A DNA stretch of 64,000 nt from Bradyrhizobium sp. 190 (GCF_023073415.1 NZ_JADPJL010000005.1:248001-312000); one strand, 5' to 3'. Positions 17,806 through 29,000 are shown, numbered from the stretch's first letter. Notes: generated by a model not told the origin, from the sequence alone. Numbers and translations: made by a program.

Positions 17806-20800
17806 TCACTTCGCCAGAAAGAAAAAATCCTCCCGGCCGGGCAGCGAGCCGTAGGTGTAGGGCTCCTGCCGCCCCGCCGTCGCCTCCATCACGTCGTCGC
17901 GCACCAGGCGGAACAGCTTGTTGATCTCGACATTCGGCGTCGCGATGCGCTGCGCAAACGCCACCGCAAACGGGCTGTTGCCGCCTTCGCCGTCGAGCGC
18001 GGTCTGTCCGTGCTTGGCCGCATAGACCACCAGCGTCGCGCCGGATACCTTGACCTCGGTGAGGCCGCGGCTGACCGATCGGGTGCGGGTGGCGGTACTG
18101 TTTCCCTTGGCGGAGGCGGCCGCCAGCGGCTGTGCCGCCGCCGTCTTCTGCATCTGGGATGCAAACGGGTTGTCACGGCAGGCATCGAGCAGGACCAGCC
18201 TCAGCTTCTTGGCGCCCTCGACCGCCGTCATGACCTGGTCCAGAAGCACCGCCTCGTACTGAATGTCGCGATCGACCGCGATCTTTGCCTCGACCGGGAT
18301 CAGGTAATTGACGCCGCTGACCTCCATGCCGTGACCGGCATAGTACACCATGGCCCAGTCGGCCTTTTCGGCATTGCTGGCGAATGTCTTCAGCGCATCG
18401 AGCAGGCGGCGGCGGTCGGAGTCGCCGACCAACGTCACTTCCTCGAACCCCACGGCGCGAAGCGAGGCCGCGATAGCTTCCGCATCGCGCTTCGGGTTGG
18501 CGAGGGCGGGGACGTGCTTGTAGTTGGAGTTGCCGATCACAAGCGCGATCCGCCGGCCTTGCTGGACGACCGCGCTGGGTACCACGGTCGGAACGACGGC
18601 GGCCGGCGTCGGGATCGAGGTTGCGGACGCCGCCTTGGAAGGGGCTGCGGGAATGGCCGGCTGCAGCGCGCCGGAGTCGAGCGCGGCGAGGCGGGCGCGG
18701 GCGGTTTCCAGGGCCGAATTGTTGATGCTGGCACGTTCCTGCGATTTCGACGCGACTGCGGCCTGGAATGCCTCTTTCGCGCGCGTCAGGTCGCCCATCT
18801 TCTCGTAGGTCAGGCCGACGCTGGTCAGGCCCGGAATGTCGTCGGGCGCGCGCTTGAGCATATTATCGTAGGCGGCCAGCGCCGCCTTGAAGTCGCCTTT
18901 GTAGCGCAATGCATCGCCGCGGTAGAGATAGCCAATCAAATCGTTCGGATTGAGCATGATCGACTGGTCGATATCTTTCAGCGCGCGGACCAGATCGCCC
19001 TTCTGGCGCCACAGATCGCCACGGGCGGAGAGTGGCCTGGTGGACTTGGGATCGAGACGAATGGCCTCGTCGTAATCGGCCATCGCGCGATCGTATTCGC
19101 CGATCCCGGACCAGATGACACCGCGGCCGCCATAGCTGGAAGAGAGGGTCGGATCGAGCGCGAGCGCTTCGCCATAAAGGGCGAGCGCGCGATCTATTTC
19201 GCCCTTCTCGTGATGAACGTCGGCAAGCGACGTCAGGAAGTTCGGGTTCTTCGGCTGCAGGCGAAGCGCTTCATTGATTTCCGTCATCGCATGATCGACC
19301 TGACGGCGGATTCTCCACACCTGCGAGCGTGCATCGTAAGCGGCGGCATATCGCGGATTGAGGCCGATCGCCTTGTCGTAATCCAGCATCGCGCGATCGT
19401 AGTCGCTCTTGTCCTTCCAGAGGTCGCCGCGGCTCCCGTATCGGCTGGGCGAATTCGGCTCGAGACGGATCGCCTCGTTGTAATCGGCCAGCGCCCGGTC
19501 CCATTCGCCGCTATTCCTGTAGAAGTTGGCGCGCGCGCCATACGGGTACGCGCTTTTGGGATCGCGATTGACGGCTTCGTTGTGATCGGCGAGGGACCGC
19601 GCGCGGTCGCCCTTGTTCTCCCAGACATTGGCGCGGGTGCTGTAGGCGCTGGCATTCTTGGGATCCAGCGATATCGCCTTGGCGATGTCGGCAATGGCGC
19701 GATCGTACTGGCCGTAGTTGTTCAGCATGGCGCTGCGCTCGATATACCTGTCGGCGCTGGTCGGGTCTATTCGGATGGATTCATCGAGATCCGCGAGTGC
19801 GCGTGCGTAGTTGCCCTTCCGCTCCCACGCCTGGCCGCGCGCGGCGTAGGACCCCGAATATTTCGGATCGAGTCGGATGGCTTCCGTGAAATCGGCGATT
19901 GCAAGGTCATTCTCGAACTTGCTGCCATAGGAACTGCCGCGGCCGTGAAACGCCGTGTCGGAGTTCTTGTCGAGGCTGATTGCCTTGCTGTAGTCGGCGA
20001 TTGCCTTGTCGTGTTCGGCCTTGCTCTCGAAGGCATTGCCGCGGCTGACGTAATGGCTCGCAGATTCCGGTTCGAGCCGAACGGCAACCTCGTAGTCTGC
20101 GATGGCGTGGTCGTAATCTCCCTTATTACTCCAGGCGTTGCCGCGGCCCTTGAAGGCCTCGACACTTTTGGGATCGAGCTTGATGGCCGCGTCAAAATCC
20201 ATGATGGCGCGATCATATTCTTTCTTGTTGTTCCAGGTGTCGCCGCGCAGCCTGATGTTGTCGGCGTCGTCAGGCTTGAGCCGGATGACGACGTCATAGT
20301 CGGCGATGGCCCGATCGTGTTCGCCCTTGTTGTTCAGCGCGACGCCGCGATTGCGCAATGCATCGATATATTTGGGATCGAGGCGGAGCGCTGCGTTGTA
20401 ATCGGCAATGGCGAGATCGTGATCGTCCTTGGCTTCGTAAACATTGCCGCGGGCATTGTAGAAGGTCTTGATTTTGGAATCGAGGCGGATGGCTTCGCTG
20501 TAGTCGGCGATGGCGCGATCGTAATCCTTCTTGCCGTAGTAGGCGTCGGCCCGGCCGCTGAAGCCGTAGGCTTCGTTGGGGTCGAGCTTGATGGACTGGG
20601 TATAATCGGCGATCGCCTTGTCGTGCTCTTTCTTGTAGTCCCAGCTATCGGCGCGACCGCGCCAGGACGCCGCGTGGGCAGGATCCAGCTTGATCGCCTG
20701 GTTGAAGTCGGCGATGGCCTTGTCATACTGCTCCCTGGATAGCCATAGGTGCGCCCGGTTGTGCCAGGGATAGCGCTGCTTCGGGTCAATGCGGATCGCC

Positions 20801-21057
20801 TGCGCGTAGTCCGCGAGCGCCTTGTCGAACTCGCCCTTGTGCTTCCATGCAATGCCCCGCTTGTTGTAGGCCGAAGCAATCGACCGGGTAGATAGTTCGC
20901 GCGCGTTGATGAGGCGGGTGCAGCCGGTGATCCTGAGATCGTCACTCTCGTCTTGATCGCAATCGCTGATGTCTTTCTGGTTGGCAGCGAAGGAGGGCCC
21001 GCCAAGCGGGCCAGAGGCGACGAAAATAAGTGCAATAAAAATAAAGAAGGCTCGCAT
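17806..21057 (-). CDS. secreted TPR-repeat protein with C-terminal caspase (C14) domain
   Basis: A 1083-residue protein. MRAFFIFIALIFVASGPLGG followed by SFA-ANQ is a signal peptide. Residues ~55-770 hold 21 tandem 34-residue TPRs of the type A..RG..W..KG.YDRAIADYDEAIRLDP. After an Ala/Pro linker, the last ~240 residues are a caspase-like peptidase: IALVIGNSNYKHV..LANPKRDA at its start, catalytic His in VYYAGHGMEV and catalytic Cys in LLDACRDNPF. Such proteins cut after Arg/Lys or Asp in related families, but the target here is unknown. I use the ATG at 21057; a TTG at 21069 is possible. The single gene is likely exported to the periplasm. Confidence 0.88.
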   Translation of the reverse strand: MRAFFIFIALIFVASGPLGGPSFAANQKDISDCDQDESDDLRITGCTRLINARELSTRSIASAYNKRGIAWKHKGEFDKALADYAQAIRIDPKQRYPWHNRAHLWLSREQYDKAIADFNQAIKLDPAHAASWRGRADSWDYKKEHDKAIADYTQSIKLDPNEAYGFSGRADAYYGKKDYDRAIADYSEAIRLDSKIKTFYNARGNVYEAKDDHDLAIADYNAALRLDPKYIDALRNRGVALNNKGEHDRAIADYDVVIRLKPDDADNIRLRGDTWNNKKEYDRAIMDFDAAIKLDPKSVEAFKGRGNAWSNKGDYDHAIADYEVAVRLEPESASHYVSRGNAFESKAEHDKAIADYSKAISLDKNSDTAFHGRGSSYGSKFENDLAIADFTEAIRLDPKYSGSYAARGQAWERKGNYARALADLDESIRIDPTSADRYIERSAMLNNYGQYDRAIADIAKAISLDPKNASAYSTRANVWENKGDRARSLADHNEAVNRDPKSAYPYGARANFYRNSGEWDRALADYNEAIRLEPNSPSRYGSRGDLWKDKSDYDRAMLDYDKAIGLNPRYAAAYDARSQVWRIRRQVDHAMTEINEALRLQPKNPNFLTSLADVHHEKGEIDRALALYGEALALDPTLSSSYGGRGVIWSGIGEYDRAMADYDEAIRLDPKSTRPLSARGDLWRQKGDLVRALKDIDQSIMLNPNDLIGYLYRGDALRYKGDFKAALAAYDNMLKRAPDDIPGLTSVGLTYEKMGDLTRAKEAFQAAVASKSQERASINNSALETARARLAALDSGALQPAIPAAPSKAASATSIPTPAAVVPTVVPSAVVQQGRRIALVIGNSNYKHVPALANPKRDAEAIAASLRAVGFEEVTLVGDSDRRRLLDALKTFASNAEKADWAMVYYAGHGMEVSGVNYLIPVEAKIAVDRDIQYEAVLLDQVMTAVEGAKKLRLVLLDACRDNPFASQMQKTAAAQPLAAASAKGNSTATRTRSVSRGLTEVKVSGATLVVYAAKHGQTALDGEGGNSPFAVAFAQRIATPNVEINKLFRLVRDDVMEATAGRQEPYTYGSLPGREDFFFLAK

Positions 21058-21182
21058 CGTTCTTACCAAAATACCGGTGAAGAAAATCGGGCGGAGCGCT
21101 ATCAGAGGATTCTACCGAAACTTCCCGGCGAAAACGAGTACCGAAAATGAAAGGTGACCGATACATCCCACCGGGCGGGCGG

Positions 21183-22658
21183 TCAGCCCAGCCGCTGATC
21201 CCGCGCGTCCTCGGTGCCTTCGCTGGCGGCCTTGGTTGCTGCTTTTTCCGCGCCCTTGCGGCTGGAAATCTCGACCGCCTTGCGGCCTGAGATTTCGTGG
21301 CCGGCGTCATCGGGCATCTGCCAGAAGAAATAAGCCGACACGGCCGAGATGATCGCGACCACGATGAATGCCGGCGGGAATACGTCGGCGTTCAGTTCGG
21401 TGACGTGATGATAGAGCATGGTCGATTCCACCGAGAACGCACCGACCGCGACGCCCGCGGAAATCGCCAGCTGCTGATTGACGCTCACCAGCGTGGTGGC
21501 TCGGCTCATCTGCGCCGGTTCGACCTCGGCATAGGCGACCGTGTTGATCGCAGTGAATTGCAGCGAACGGAAGAAGCCGCCGACCACGAGAATGATGAAG
21601 ATCAGCATCAACGGCGTCGTCACCGTGAACAGGGCGCAGGCGGCGAGGAAGATCGCGCTGATGACCGCATTGACCGTCATCATGTAGCGGAAGCCGAAGG
21701 CGCGGATGATGCGCGCGGCCAGCGTCTTCATACCCATGGCGCCGACGGCCGAGGCAAAGGTCACCAGTCCCGATTGGAATGGCGACAGCCCAAACCCTTC
21801 CTGCATCAACAGCGGCAGCAGGAACGGAAGTGCGCCGATGCCGAGCCGGAACAGGAAGCCGCCGATGATGCTGGCGCGCATGGTGGAAAGCCGCAGCAGC
21901 GAGAAATCCAGCACCGGCGAGCCGGTTCGCTTGGCGTGCATCACGTAGAGCGTCATCGAGATGGTGCCGATCGCGACGAGGCCGGCAACGATCGGCCAGG
22001 GCAACAGGCCGAGGCCGGCGACCGAGAGGCCGAAGGCGATGCCGGCCAGTCCGATCCCGGCCAGCACCAGCCCGTAGAGGTCGAAGCGCTCGGGATCCTC
22101 GCTCTTGATCGGGTCGATGTACTTCATCGCCATGAAGATGCCGAGCAGCCCGATTGGGATGTTGATCAGGAAGATCCAGTGCCAGGAGAAATAGGTGGTG
22201 ATGAAGCCGCCGAGCGGCGGCCCGATCACCGGCCCGATCAGCGCCGGCACCGTCACCCATGTCATCGCATTGACCAGCGCGCTCTTGTCGATCGAGCGCA
22301 ACAGCACCAGCCGTCCGACCGGCGTCATCATGGCGCCGCCCATGCCCTGCAGGATACGGGCGATGACGAAATGGGTCACGTTCTGCGACAGCGCACACCC
22401 GATCGACCCGATCATGAACACACCGATGGCGATCGAGAACACCATCCGCGCGCCGAAGCGATCGGCAGTCCAGCCGCTGGCCGGAATGAACACGGCGAGC
22501 GAGAGCAGGTAGGAGGTGATGGCCAGCTTCAGCGTCAGCGGGCTAGTGCCGATGTCGGCCGCGATCGCCGGCAGCGAGGTCGCGATCACCGTCGAGTCCA
22601 TGTTCTCCATGAACAGGGCGGTGGCGACGATCAGCGGGATCAGGCGTTCTTTGGTCAT
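21183..22658 (-). CDS. MFS drug exporter, DHA2 (EmrB/QacA) family
   Basis: A 491-residue inner-membrane transporter with about 14 hydrophobic segments. The first helix carries FMENMDSTVIATSLPAI, equivalent to the DHA2 motif LD.T.VN.ALP, followed by GWTADRFGARMVF (motif A) and RILQGMGGAMMTPVG. These proteins export drugs by proton antiport. The start chosen gives the standard N-terminus MTKERLIPLIVATALF; longer in-frame starts add a non-conserved leader. The C-terminal tail is rich in Lys, Glu and Ala. Confidence 0.87.
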   Translation of the reverse strand: MTKERLIPLIVATALFMENMDSTVIATSLPAIAADIGTSPLTLKLAITSYLLSLAVFIPASGWTADRFGARMVFSIAIGVFMIGSIGCALSQNVTHFVIARILQGMGGAMMTPVGRLVLLRSIDKSALVNAMTWVTVPALIGPVIGPPLGGFITTYFSWHWIFLINIPIGLLGIFMAMKYIDPIKSEDPERFDLYGLVLAGIGLAGIAFGLSVAGLGLLPWPIVAGLVAIGTISMTLYVMHAKRTGSPVLDFSLLRLSTMRASIIGGFLFRLGIGALPFLLPLLMQEGFGLSPFQSGLVTFASAVGAMGMKTLAARIIRAFGFRYMMTVNAVISAIFLAACALFTVTTPLMLIFIILVVGGFFRSLQFTAINTVAYAEVEPAQMSRATTLVSVNQQLAISAGVAVGAFSVESTMLYHHVTELNADVFPPAFIVVAIISAVSAYFFWQMPDDAGHEISGRKAVEISSRKGAEKAATKAASEGTEDARDQRLG

Positions 22659-22810
22659 CGGAATCGGCAGACCGGAAAAGGAGAGGCAGGCAAGGGGCGG
22701 CAGGCAAGGGGCCTGTATCATTCGGGCGTCAGGCAAGCCATTGCAGAACCGCGCATACCACCTAAATCCTGCGTGACGCTGGTATGCACCGCCAGCCGCT
22801 GGAGGTCCGC

Positions 22811-23059
22811 ATGATCTACGTGCTTGCTGCCTTGTTGCCGCCGCTCGGGCTGCTCCTGAATGGGCAGCCGTTTTCGGCGATCTTCAACCTGGTCCTGATC
22901 GTGTTTTGCCTGGTTTTCGGGCTGATTTTCCATGTCCTGCTGCTGGTGCCGTCAGCGCATGCGCTGATCGCGGTCCACATGAAGCGGGAGGACCGCCGGC
23001 ACCGCGAGGTGGTGGAGGCGATCCGCCAGCACGGCCCGCCGCCGGGATATCGGCCTTAA
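22811..23059 (+). CDS. small membrane protein, Pmp3/YqaE-like
   Basis: An 82-residue protein with two hydrophobic helices (YVLAALLPPLGLLL and AIFNLVLIVFCLVFGLIFHV) and a charged C-terminus (HMKREDRRHREVVEAIRQ). LLPPLGLLL and the following helix resemble the Pmp3/UPF0057 family, linked in other organisms to membrane potential and stress. The ATG at 22811 has a well-placed GGAGG. Confidence 0.65.
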   Translation: MIYVLAALLPPLGLLLNGQPFSAIFNLVLIVFCLVFGLIFHVLLLVPSAHALIAVHMKREDRRHREVVEAIRQHGPPPGYRP

Positions 23060-23230
23060 GGCCGGTCGCTAACCCCTTGGGATTGCGGCTTTTCCCGAAA
23101 AGCCTGTGCATAGCTGGCAAACCCTTTGATTCGGCGTGCTGCCATGCTATCGACCACCGTCAACCCCACCGATGGGCTTCGATTCGACGGCGATGCCGAT
23201 AGCATCGCCGGAGACGGCGTTCATCCATAA

Positions 23231-24760
<1,530 letters not shown>

Positions 24761-24790
24761 GGCTTGTAGTCCGGCTGGCGGAATTCAAGC

Positions 24791-24903
24791 CGTCATTGCG
24801 AGCCAACGGGTCGCGCGAATGCGCGCCCGATGACAGGCTCCGCGAAGCAATCCATTTCACAGCTTGCGGAGCTGTGGATTGCTTCGCTACGCTCGCAATG
24901 ACG
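24791..24903. repeat. dispersed repeat with CGTCATTGCGAGC / GCTCGCAATGACG ends
   Basis: Terminal inverted arms CGTCATTGCGAGC and GCTCGCAATGACG enclose inner inverted arms (GCGAAGCAATCCA, TGGATTGCTTCGC). The element separates guaB from the next gene. Partial copies occur near 45786 and 57660-57690. Confidence 0.75.
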
Positions 24904-24931
24904 AAGAACAATAACATTCGGAGGAACCATC

Positions 24932-25954
24932 ATGTCCCAAGGCAAACGCATCGTCCTCGCCTCGCGCCCCGTCGGCGAACCGAAACCTTCCGACTTCCGT
25001 CTTGAAGATTGCCCGGTGCCGACACCGGGCGCCGGCGAGATCCTCCTGCGCACCATCTGGCTGTCGCTCGATCCCTATATGCGCGGCCGTATGAGCGACG
25101 GTCCGTCTTACGCGCAGCCGGTGCCGATCGATGGCGTGATGGAGGGCGGCACGGTCAGCGAGGTTATTGCCTCGAACAATCCCGCCTTTGCCAAGGGCGA
25201 CATCGTGCTGTCGCGCGCCGGCTGGCAGACGCACGCGATCTCCGACGGCAAGGGGCTGGCAAAGATCGATCCAAAGATCGCGCCGATCTCGACCGCGGTC
25301 GGCGTGCTCGGCATGCCCGGGATGACGGCCTATACGGGCCTGCTCGACATCGGCAAGCCGCAGGCCGGCGAGACCGTCGTCGTCGCGGCGGCCTCCGGCG
25401 CGGTCGGCTCTGCAGTCGGCCAGATCGCACGCATCAAGGGCGCACGCGCGGTCGGCATCGCCGGCGGCAAGGACAAGTGCGCCTATGTCAAGAACGAGCT
25501 CGGCTTCGACGATTGCCTCGATCATCGCGATCCGGATCTGGCGGCGAAACTGAAGGACGCCTGTCCGAAGGGCATCGACGTCTATTTCGAGAATGTCGGC
25601 GGCGCGGTGTTCGAAGCGGTGTTCCCGCTGCTCAATGCCTTTGCGCGAATTCCCGTCTGCGGCCTGATCGCGCACTACAACGATACGCAGGCCGTGGCGC
25701 CGAAATGGGCGTCGGCGATGATGCGGAGTGTCTTGACCAAGCGTCTGACCATCCGCGGCTTCATCGTCAGCGACTTCGCCGCGCGTCACGGCGACTTCCT
25801 GCGCGACATGTCACAGTGGGTGCGCGAGGGCAAGGTCAAGCACAAGGAGTTCGTCACCGAAGGTCTCGACAGCGCGCCGGCCGCGTTCATGGGTCTGCTG
25901 AAGGGCGCCAACTTCGGCAAGCAGCTCGTCCGCGTCGGGCCGGACAAGGTTTGA
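24932..25954 (+). CDS. NADP-dependent medium-chain oxidoreductase (CurA / LTB4DH type)
   Basis: A 340-residue zinc-free MDR protein of the leukotriene B4 dehydrogenase / 2-alkenal reductase group, which reduces activated C=C bonds with NADPH. Family marks are SLDPYMRGRMSD, GVMEGGTVSEV, the cofactor motif AAASGAVGSAVGQIARIKG and VYFENVGGAVFEAVFPLL. The start is preceded by GGAGGAACC. It is monocistronic. Confidence 0.9.
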   Translation: MSQGKRIVLASRPVGEPKPSDFRLEDCPVPTPGAGEILLRTIWLSLDPYMRGRMSDGPSYAQPVPIDGVMEGGTVSEVIASNNPAFAKGDIVLSRAGWQTHAISDGKGLAKIDPKIAPISTAVGVLGMPGMTAYTGLLDIGKPQAGETVVVAAASGAVGSAVGQIARIKGARAVGIAGGKDKCAYVKNELGFDDCLDHRDPDLAAKLKDACPKGIDVYFENVGGAVFEAVFPLLNAFARIPVCGLIAHYNDTQAVAPKWASAMMRSVLTKRLTIRGFIVSDFAARHGDFLRDMSQWVREGKVKHKEFVTEGLDSAPAAFMGLLKGANFGKQLVRVGPDKV

Positions 25955-26070
25955 GGCTGGCCGCCGGATCGTGGGGAACACGTAAGGTGAACCTCACGGT
26001 CACTTGAGACTGATAGGGGAACGTCCCTCCGAAAGCATCGTTTGGTTTTGACATCCAATGGAGAAGCCAA

Positions 26071-26346
26071 ATGATGAACTGCAAGAAACTATCGCTCAGC
26101 CTGGTTGCCGCCACGATGCTGGCTACTCCTGTGATGGCTCAACAGGTCATTCAGGAACCCGGCGTGATGGGCTTTAACTACCCGAACTCCGCTTACGTCA
26201 CGGGAGGCTACGGTGTCAGGGCAACGCCCGGACCGGGCTACTATTACGGTAACCGGTTTCACCCAGCCCCACGCGTCGGCGCCTTTGCGACCGCGCCGTG
26301 GAGCGATGGTTCCTCCTCCTATGGTCTCGTTGAGCGCCAGTGGTGA
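26071..26346 (+). CDS. small secreted protein, unknown function
   Basis: A 91-residue protein with an N-terminal signal peptide (KKLSLSLVAATMLATPVMAQ) and a mature part rich in Gly, Tyr and Pro (YGVRATPGPGYYYGN). The start follows GGAGAAGCC. It resembles many small Tyr/Gly-rich periplasmic proteins in rhizobia for which no function is known. Confidence 0.65.
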   Translation: MMNCKKLSLSLVAATMLATPVMAQQVIQEPGVMGFNYPNSAYVTGGYGVRATPGPGYYYGNRFHPAPRVGAFATAPWSDGSSSYGLVERQW

Positions 26347-26361
26347 TGCGCTCTGACGCGT

Positions 26362-26399
26362 GAAGCATGATCCGAAACTCTTTCGGGAAGGTCATGCTC
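26362..26399. repeat. short dispersed palindrome (GAAGCATGATCC...GGTCATGCTC)
   Basis: GAAGCATGATCCGAAA and TTTCGGGAAGGTCATGCTC form an imperfect stem. This motif is very common between genes in Bradyrhizobium and relatives (general knowledge). Confidence 0.6.
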
Positions 26400-26413
26400 A
26401 AATCAAAGCGATG

Positions 26414-26446
26414 GAGCGGGTGACAATTTGAAAAAGTCACCCGCTC
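26414..26446. terminator. bidirectional hairpin between convergent genes
   Basis: GAGCGGGTGAC and GTCACCCGCTC form a perfect 11-bp stem with an 11-base A/T-rich loop. It overlaps the stop codon of the leftward phosphoesterase gene (26437-26439) and follows the rightward secreted-protein gene, so it is well placed to end both transcripts. A strong poly-T tail is lacking. Confidence 0.65.
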
Positions 26447-27279
26447 TGGGATTTCCTGCCAATCAGCGAATCCAGATCAACATCGGTCTGTCCCGGCGCC
26501 CTGACGTGCCGGACTTCAAAACTGTCGGGCTGGAAACGATACTCCACCAGCCCGACTTCCTTGGCGCCGATCACTTCCTGCATCCGATCGGGAATGATGA
26601 AGCCTGCGGAAGGCGCCCAGACATGGCGGGTGTGGCCATAGGTGAAGTCGCGGCGCTGATGGACGTGGCCGGAGGCGACCAGCCGCAGATCGACCGCCGA
26701 AAACATCTCGATCAGGCCCCTGCGCCGGGGTTGCGGAACGTAGCGGATCGCCGTTCCTTCCGTCTCGGGATCATCAGGCGTGTTTAGATAAAGCGGCTTG
26801 TGCAGGAACAGCGCGACCGGCCTGCCGTTGATGCGTCCGAGTTCTGACGCGAGCCAGCCGAACTGCTCGGCCTCACTCTCGATCCCGGTGTTCATGATCA
26901 GCGAGTTCAGGCCGATAAAACACCAGCCGGCCGCGTCGAAACGCCAACGATCCTCGCCAATCATGGACAGATATTTCCGCCGCTCTTCCTCGGTCGCCGG
27001 CTGCTTTGGTACGGGGCCGATCGCCGTCGGGTTGTCGCCGATGTCGTGATTGCCGGGCAAAAGCCTGCACGGCACCGGCAGTGCGTCATGCATTTCTTTC
27101 GCAAATTCGAGATCGCTGCGGCTGGTGGGCCCGTCGAAGGAGATATCGCCGCTGTTGATCACCAGATCGGGCCGCGTCGCGTCGATATGTTCGCTGACGC
27201 GATGAAAATTGTCGGTCAGTTTCTGCAGGCGGCGCGCGAGGTGGGTATCGGAAATTTGCGTCAGGCGAAATTCGGACAT
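26437..27279 (-). CDS. metallophosphoesterase (CpdA-like)
   Basis: A 280-residue calcineurin-like phosphoesterase. The di-metal motifs are visible in order: SDTHL, NSGDISFDG, PGNHD, and SGHVHQ near the C-terminus. Members include class III cyclic nucleotide phosphodiesterases such as CpdA, but specificity cannot be decided from motifs. The stop codon lies inside the 26414 hairpin. Confidence 0.85.
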   Translation of the reverse strand: MSEFRLTQISDTHLARRLQKLTDNFHRVSEHIDATRPDLVINSGDISFDGPTSRSDLEFAKEMHDALPVPCRLLPGNHDIGDNPTAIGPVPKQPATEEERRKYLSMIGEDRWRFDAAGWCFIGLNSLIMNTGIESEAEQFGWLASELGRINGRPVALFLHKPLYLNTPDDPETEGTAIRYVPQPRRRGLIEMFSAVDLRLVASGHVHQRRDFTYGHTRHVWAPSAGFIIPDRMQEVIGAKEVGLVEYRFQPDSFEVRHVRAPGQTDVDLDSLIGRKSQSG

Positions 27280-27349
27280 GCAGCCTTCCTTTCAGATCCG
27301 ATCATAGCCGGACCTGAAGTCGGTACGATGACGGGAACACATCGGCGCG

Positions 27350-28318
27350 TCAGCCCAGCGTCCTTCGCCAGAACGCCAGCATATCAGCCTTGAACAATTC
27401 GCCGTCACCGTCGCGGCTTCCGATCTTCGCGCCCTTGCGGCCGTAGCCGGCCTTGAGCGCATAAATCATCAGGTCGCGATCGACGAGCTTGCCGTCGGCG
27501 ACGCCCGTGAGCGGATGGATGAAGGCGCCGTCATTGCCGATATAGGCCGTCGGTGCAGCAGGGGAGACGGATGCGTCGGGAACATTCTCGATATCAGTGC
27601 CGCGGTCGAAACTGTGCTGCGCGCCGCCGATCAGCCGCATCGTCGCCTTGCCGCCGGAGAGGCGGATGGCCTGGCAATGGCCCTGCACCTGCATCGGCGA
27701 GCACCATTCATCCGCATCGCCCATGATGACGCGGATTTCGGTTTCATCGACGGATGGATCGAGGAACTGGTGGCCGCTCCAGGGATAGGCGGCGAGCACG
27801 CTGCGAAAGCCTGCGCCGGCGCCGACCACCGCATCGGCAAAGCGGCGCGTGGCCGCTGTCAGCACCGCCGAGCCGCCGCGGCTGTGGCCTTGCGCGCCGA
27901 TGCGTGAGGCGTCGATCTCGGGATGAACAGACAGTACCTGCCAGGCCGCCAGTACGTCATAGGCGCTGGCGGCAAAAGAGAACTGGGTCTGGTTGGCGAC
28001 CGTGGACGTCACATCGCGCGCGCCAAAACTGTCGAGCACAAAAGCCGCAAAGCCGTCGCCGACCACCGTCTCGGCATGCGCAAGGTGCGACGGCGCGACG
28101 CCGAGGCTGCCCGGCACCACCATGACCAGCGGAAATTTTCCGCCGGCCTTGCGATGATCCGCCGGCGGCAGGAACAGCTTGCCGTCGATCGTTAATCCAG
28201 GCAGTTCGGCGGAACGGCTGATGACGTGAAAGTAGTTGAGGGGGGTAACCGTGGGAATTTCGAAATTCTGTCCCCTGGCGCCATTGGCGAAGACGATGTC
28301 CTGATCACGAAATCGCAA
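27350..28318 (-). CDS. dienelactone hydrolase-type alpha/beta hydrolase
   Basis: A 322-residue hydrolase. The nucleophile elbow is GAQGHSRGGSA, followed by an acid region in VIMGDADEWC and a histidine in GGAQHSFDRG, giving a plausible Ser-Asp-His triad. The N-terminal FPLVMVVPGSLG is the oxyanion strand-loop. The start is a TTG at 28318, supported by a well-spaced GGAAGGAG; no ATG gives a comparable N-terminus. The natural ester is unknown. Confidence 0.78.
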   Translation of the reverse strand: MRFRDQDIVFANGARGQNFEIPTVTPLNYFHVISRSAELPGLTIDGKLFLPPADHRKAGGKFPLVMVVPGSLGVAPSHLAHAETVVGDGFAAFVLDSFGARDVTSTVANQTQFSFAASAYDVLAAWQVLSVHPEIDASRIGAQGHSRGGSAVLTAATRRFADAVVGAGAGFRSVLAAYPWSGHQFLDPSVDETEIRVIMGDADEWCSPMQVQGHCQAIRLSGGKATMRLIGGAQHSFDRGTDIENVPDASVSPAAPTAYIGNDGAFIHPLTGVADGKLVDRDLMIYALKAGYGRKGAKIGSRDGDGELFKADMLAFWRRTLG

Positions 28319-28645
28319 GTTTCTCTCCTTCCGCGGTTGCTCTTCTGGCCACCGTCGTCGAGGATACAGTAGAGCGCAGTTTTCTTCTTATGTCTCGCCT
28401 CTCTTTAATCTTGCGGTGAGAAGGCGCGTGCACGGACGAAACGACAAGGTGGCTTTTGGGCGTGGCTTCTGGATTGATCGAGCGTGCGGAGTGCGATCGC
28501 GCACCAAATGAGGAATTCACAAAAACTATTTCAAATTCGATTGGTCATGAAGATTTTGTTTGCAACGTCAGGAAGTGTGACTTACGAATACAGGTAGTCG
28601 TTGAGTCTGCGTGCGGGCAGCCTCTTACGGCACTTGGAGTTCCTA
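28319..28645. other. low-GC intergenic stretch upstream of RTX locus
   Basis: This marks a sharp drop in GC compared with the hydrolase gene. An overlapping frame (28456-28821) is open but has no good ribosome site. I see no palindrome, tRNA or riboswitch here. The left edge of the low-GC block is a plausible junction of acquired DNA. Confidence 0.4.
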
Positions 28646-28963
28646 ATGATTGGGAATTTGCGCTTCTCGAGCTCCGCTATCCTGGCGAATCGCCCCATCG
28701 ACGGCCAAGTTTTTCCCCTTCCATCAGAACCGGATTGGCGCATCGAGCGAGAGCGCTATCAAGCCAAGGCGAGCGTCGAATCTATCCGACGCCGAATCCT
28801 AAATTGTTCACTGGCTTCTAACTATGACGTCATTCTGCTTCTTGACGATCCCCTTCCGTGCCCTGAGCATTCGAGCGCTCATTGTGAGAGCCTTGAGGTT
28901 CAGTTCTGCGCAAATACTGATGTCTTGCGGTCCATCAAAATTTTAAGAAGCGATGAGTCATGA
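28646..28963 (+). CDS. hypothetical protein upstream of RTX gene
   Basis: A 105-residue frame starting MIGNLRFSSSAILANRP, with a well-placed GGAG six bases before the ATG. It contains three cysteines near the end (LPCPEHSSAHCE, VQFCAN). GC is clearly lower than average here, like the next gene and the RTX N-terminus. It could alternatively be the end of a longer gene split by a frameshift, since another frame is open at 28456-28821. I do not recognise it. Confidence 0.4.
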   Translation: MIGNLRFSSSAILANRPIDGQVFPLPSEPDWRIERERYQAKASVESIRRRILNCSLASNYDVILLLDDPLPCPEHSSAHCESLEVQFCANTDVLRSIKILRSDES

Positions 28964-29000
28964 GCGCTGACACGCGCGGCAGGGTAGAGAAGAATCCGAC

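Noticed and set aside
18010..20742. 910-codon open frame on the plus strand
   Set aside because: It is antisense to the TPR region of the caspase gene; the regular 34-codon repeat and high GC keep this frame open. The minus-strand protein has a signal peptide, TPRs and a catalytic domain.
21297..22814. 505-codon open frame on the plus strand
   Set aside because: It is antisense to the MFS exporter; the translation is hydrophilic and Arg/Asp/Gln-rich without motifs.
28456..28821. 121-codon frame overlapping the gene at 28646
   Set aside because: No good ribosome site, and the overlapping frame at 28646 has a well-spaced GGAG. It might still be the front part of a frameshifted gene.
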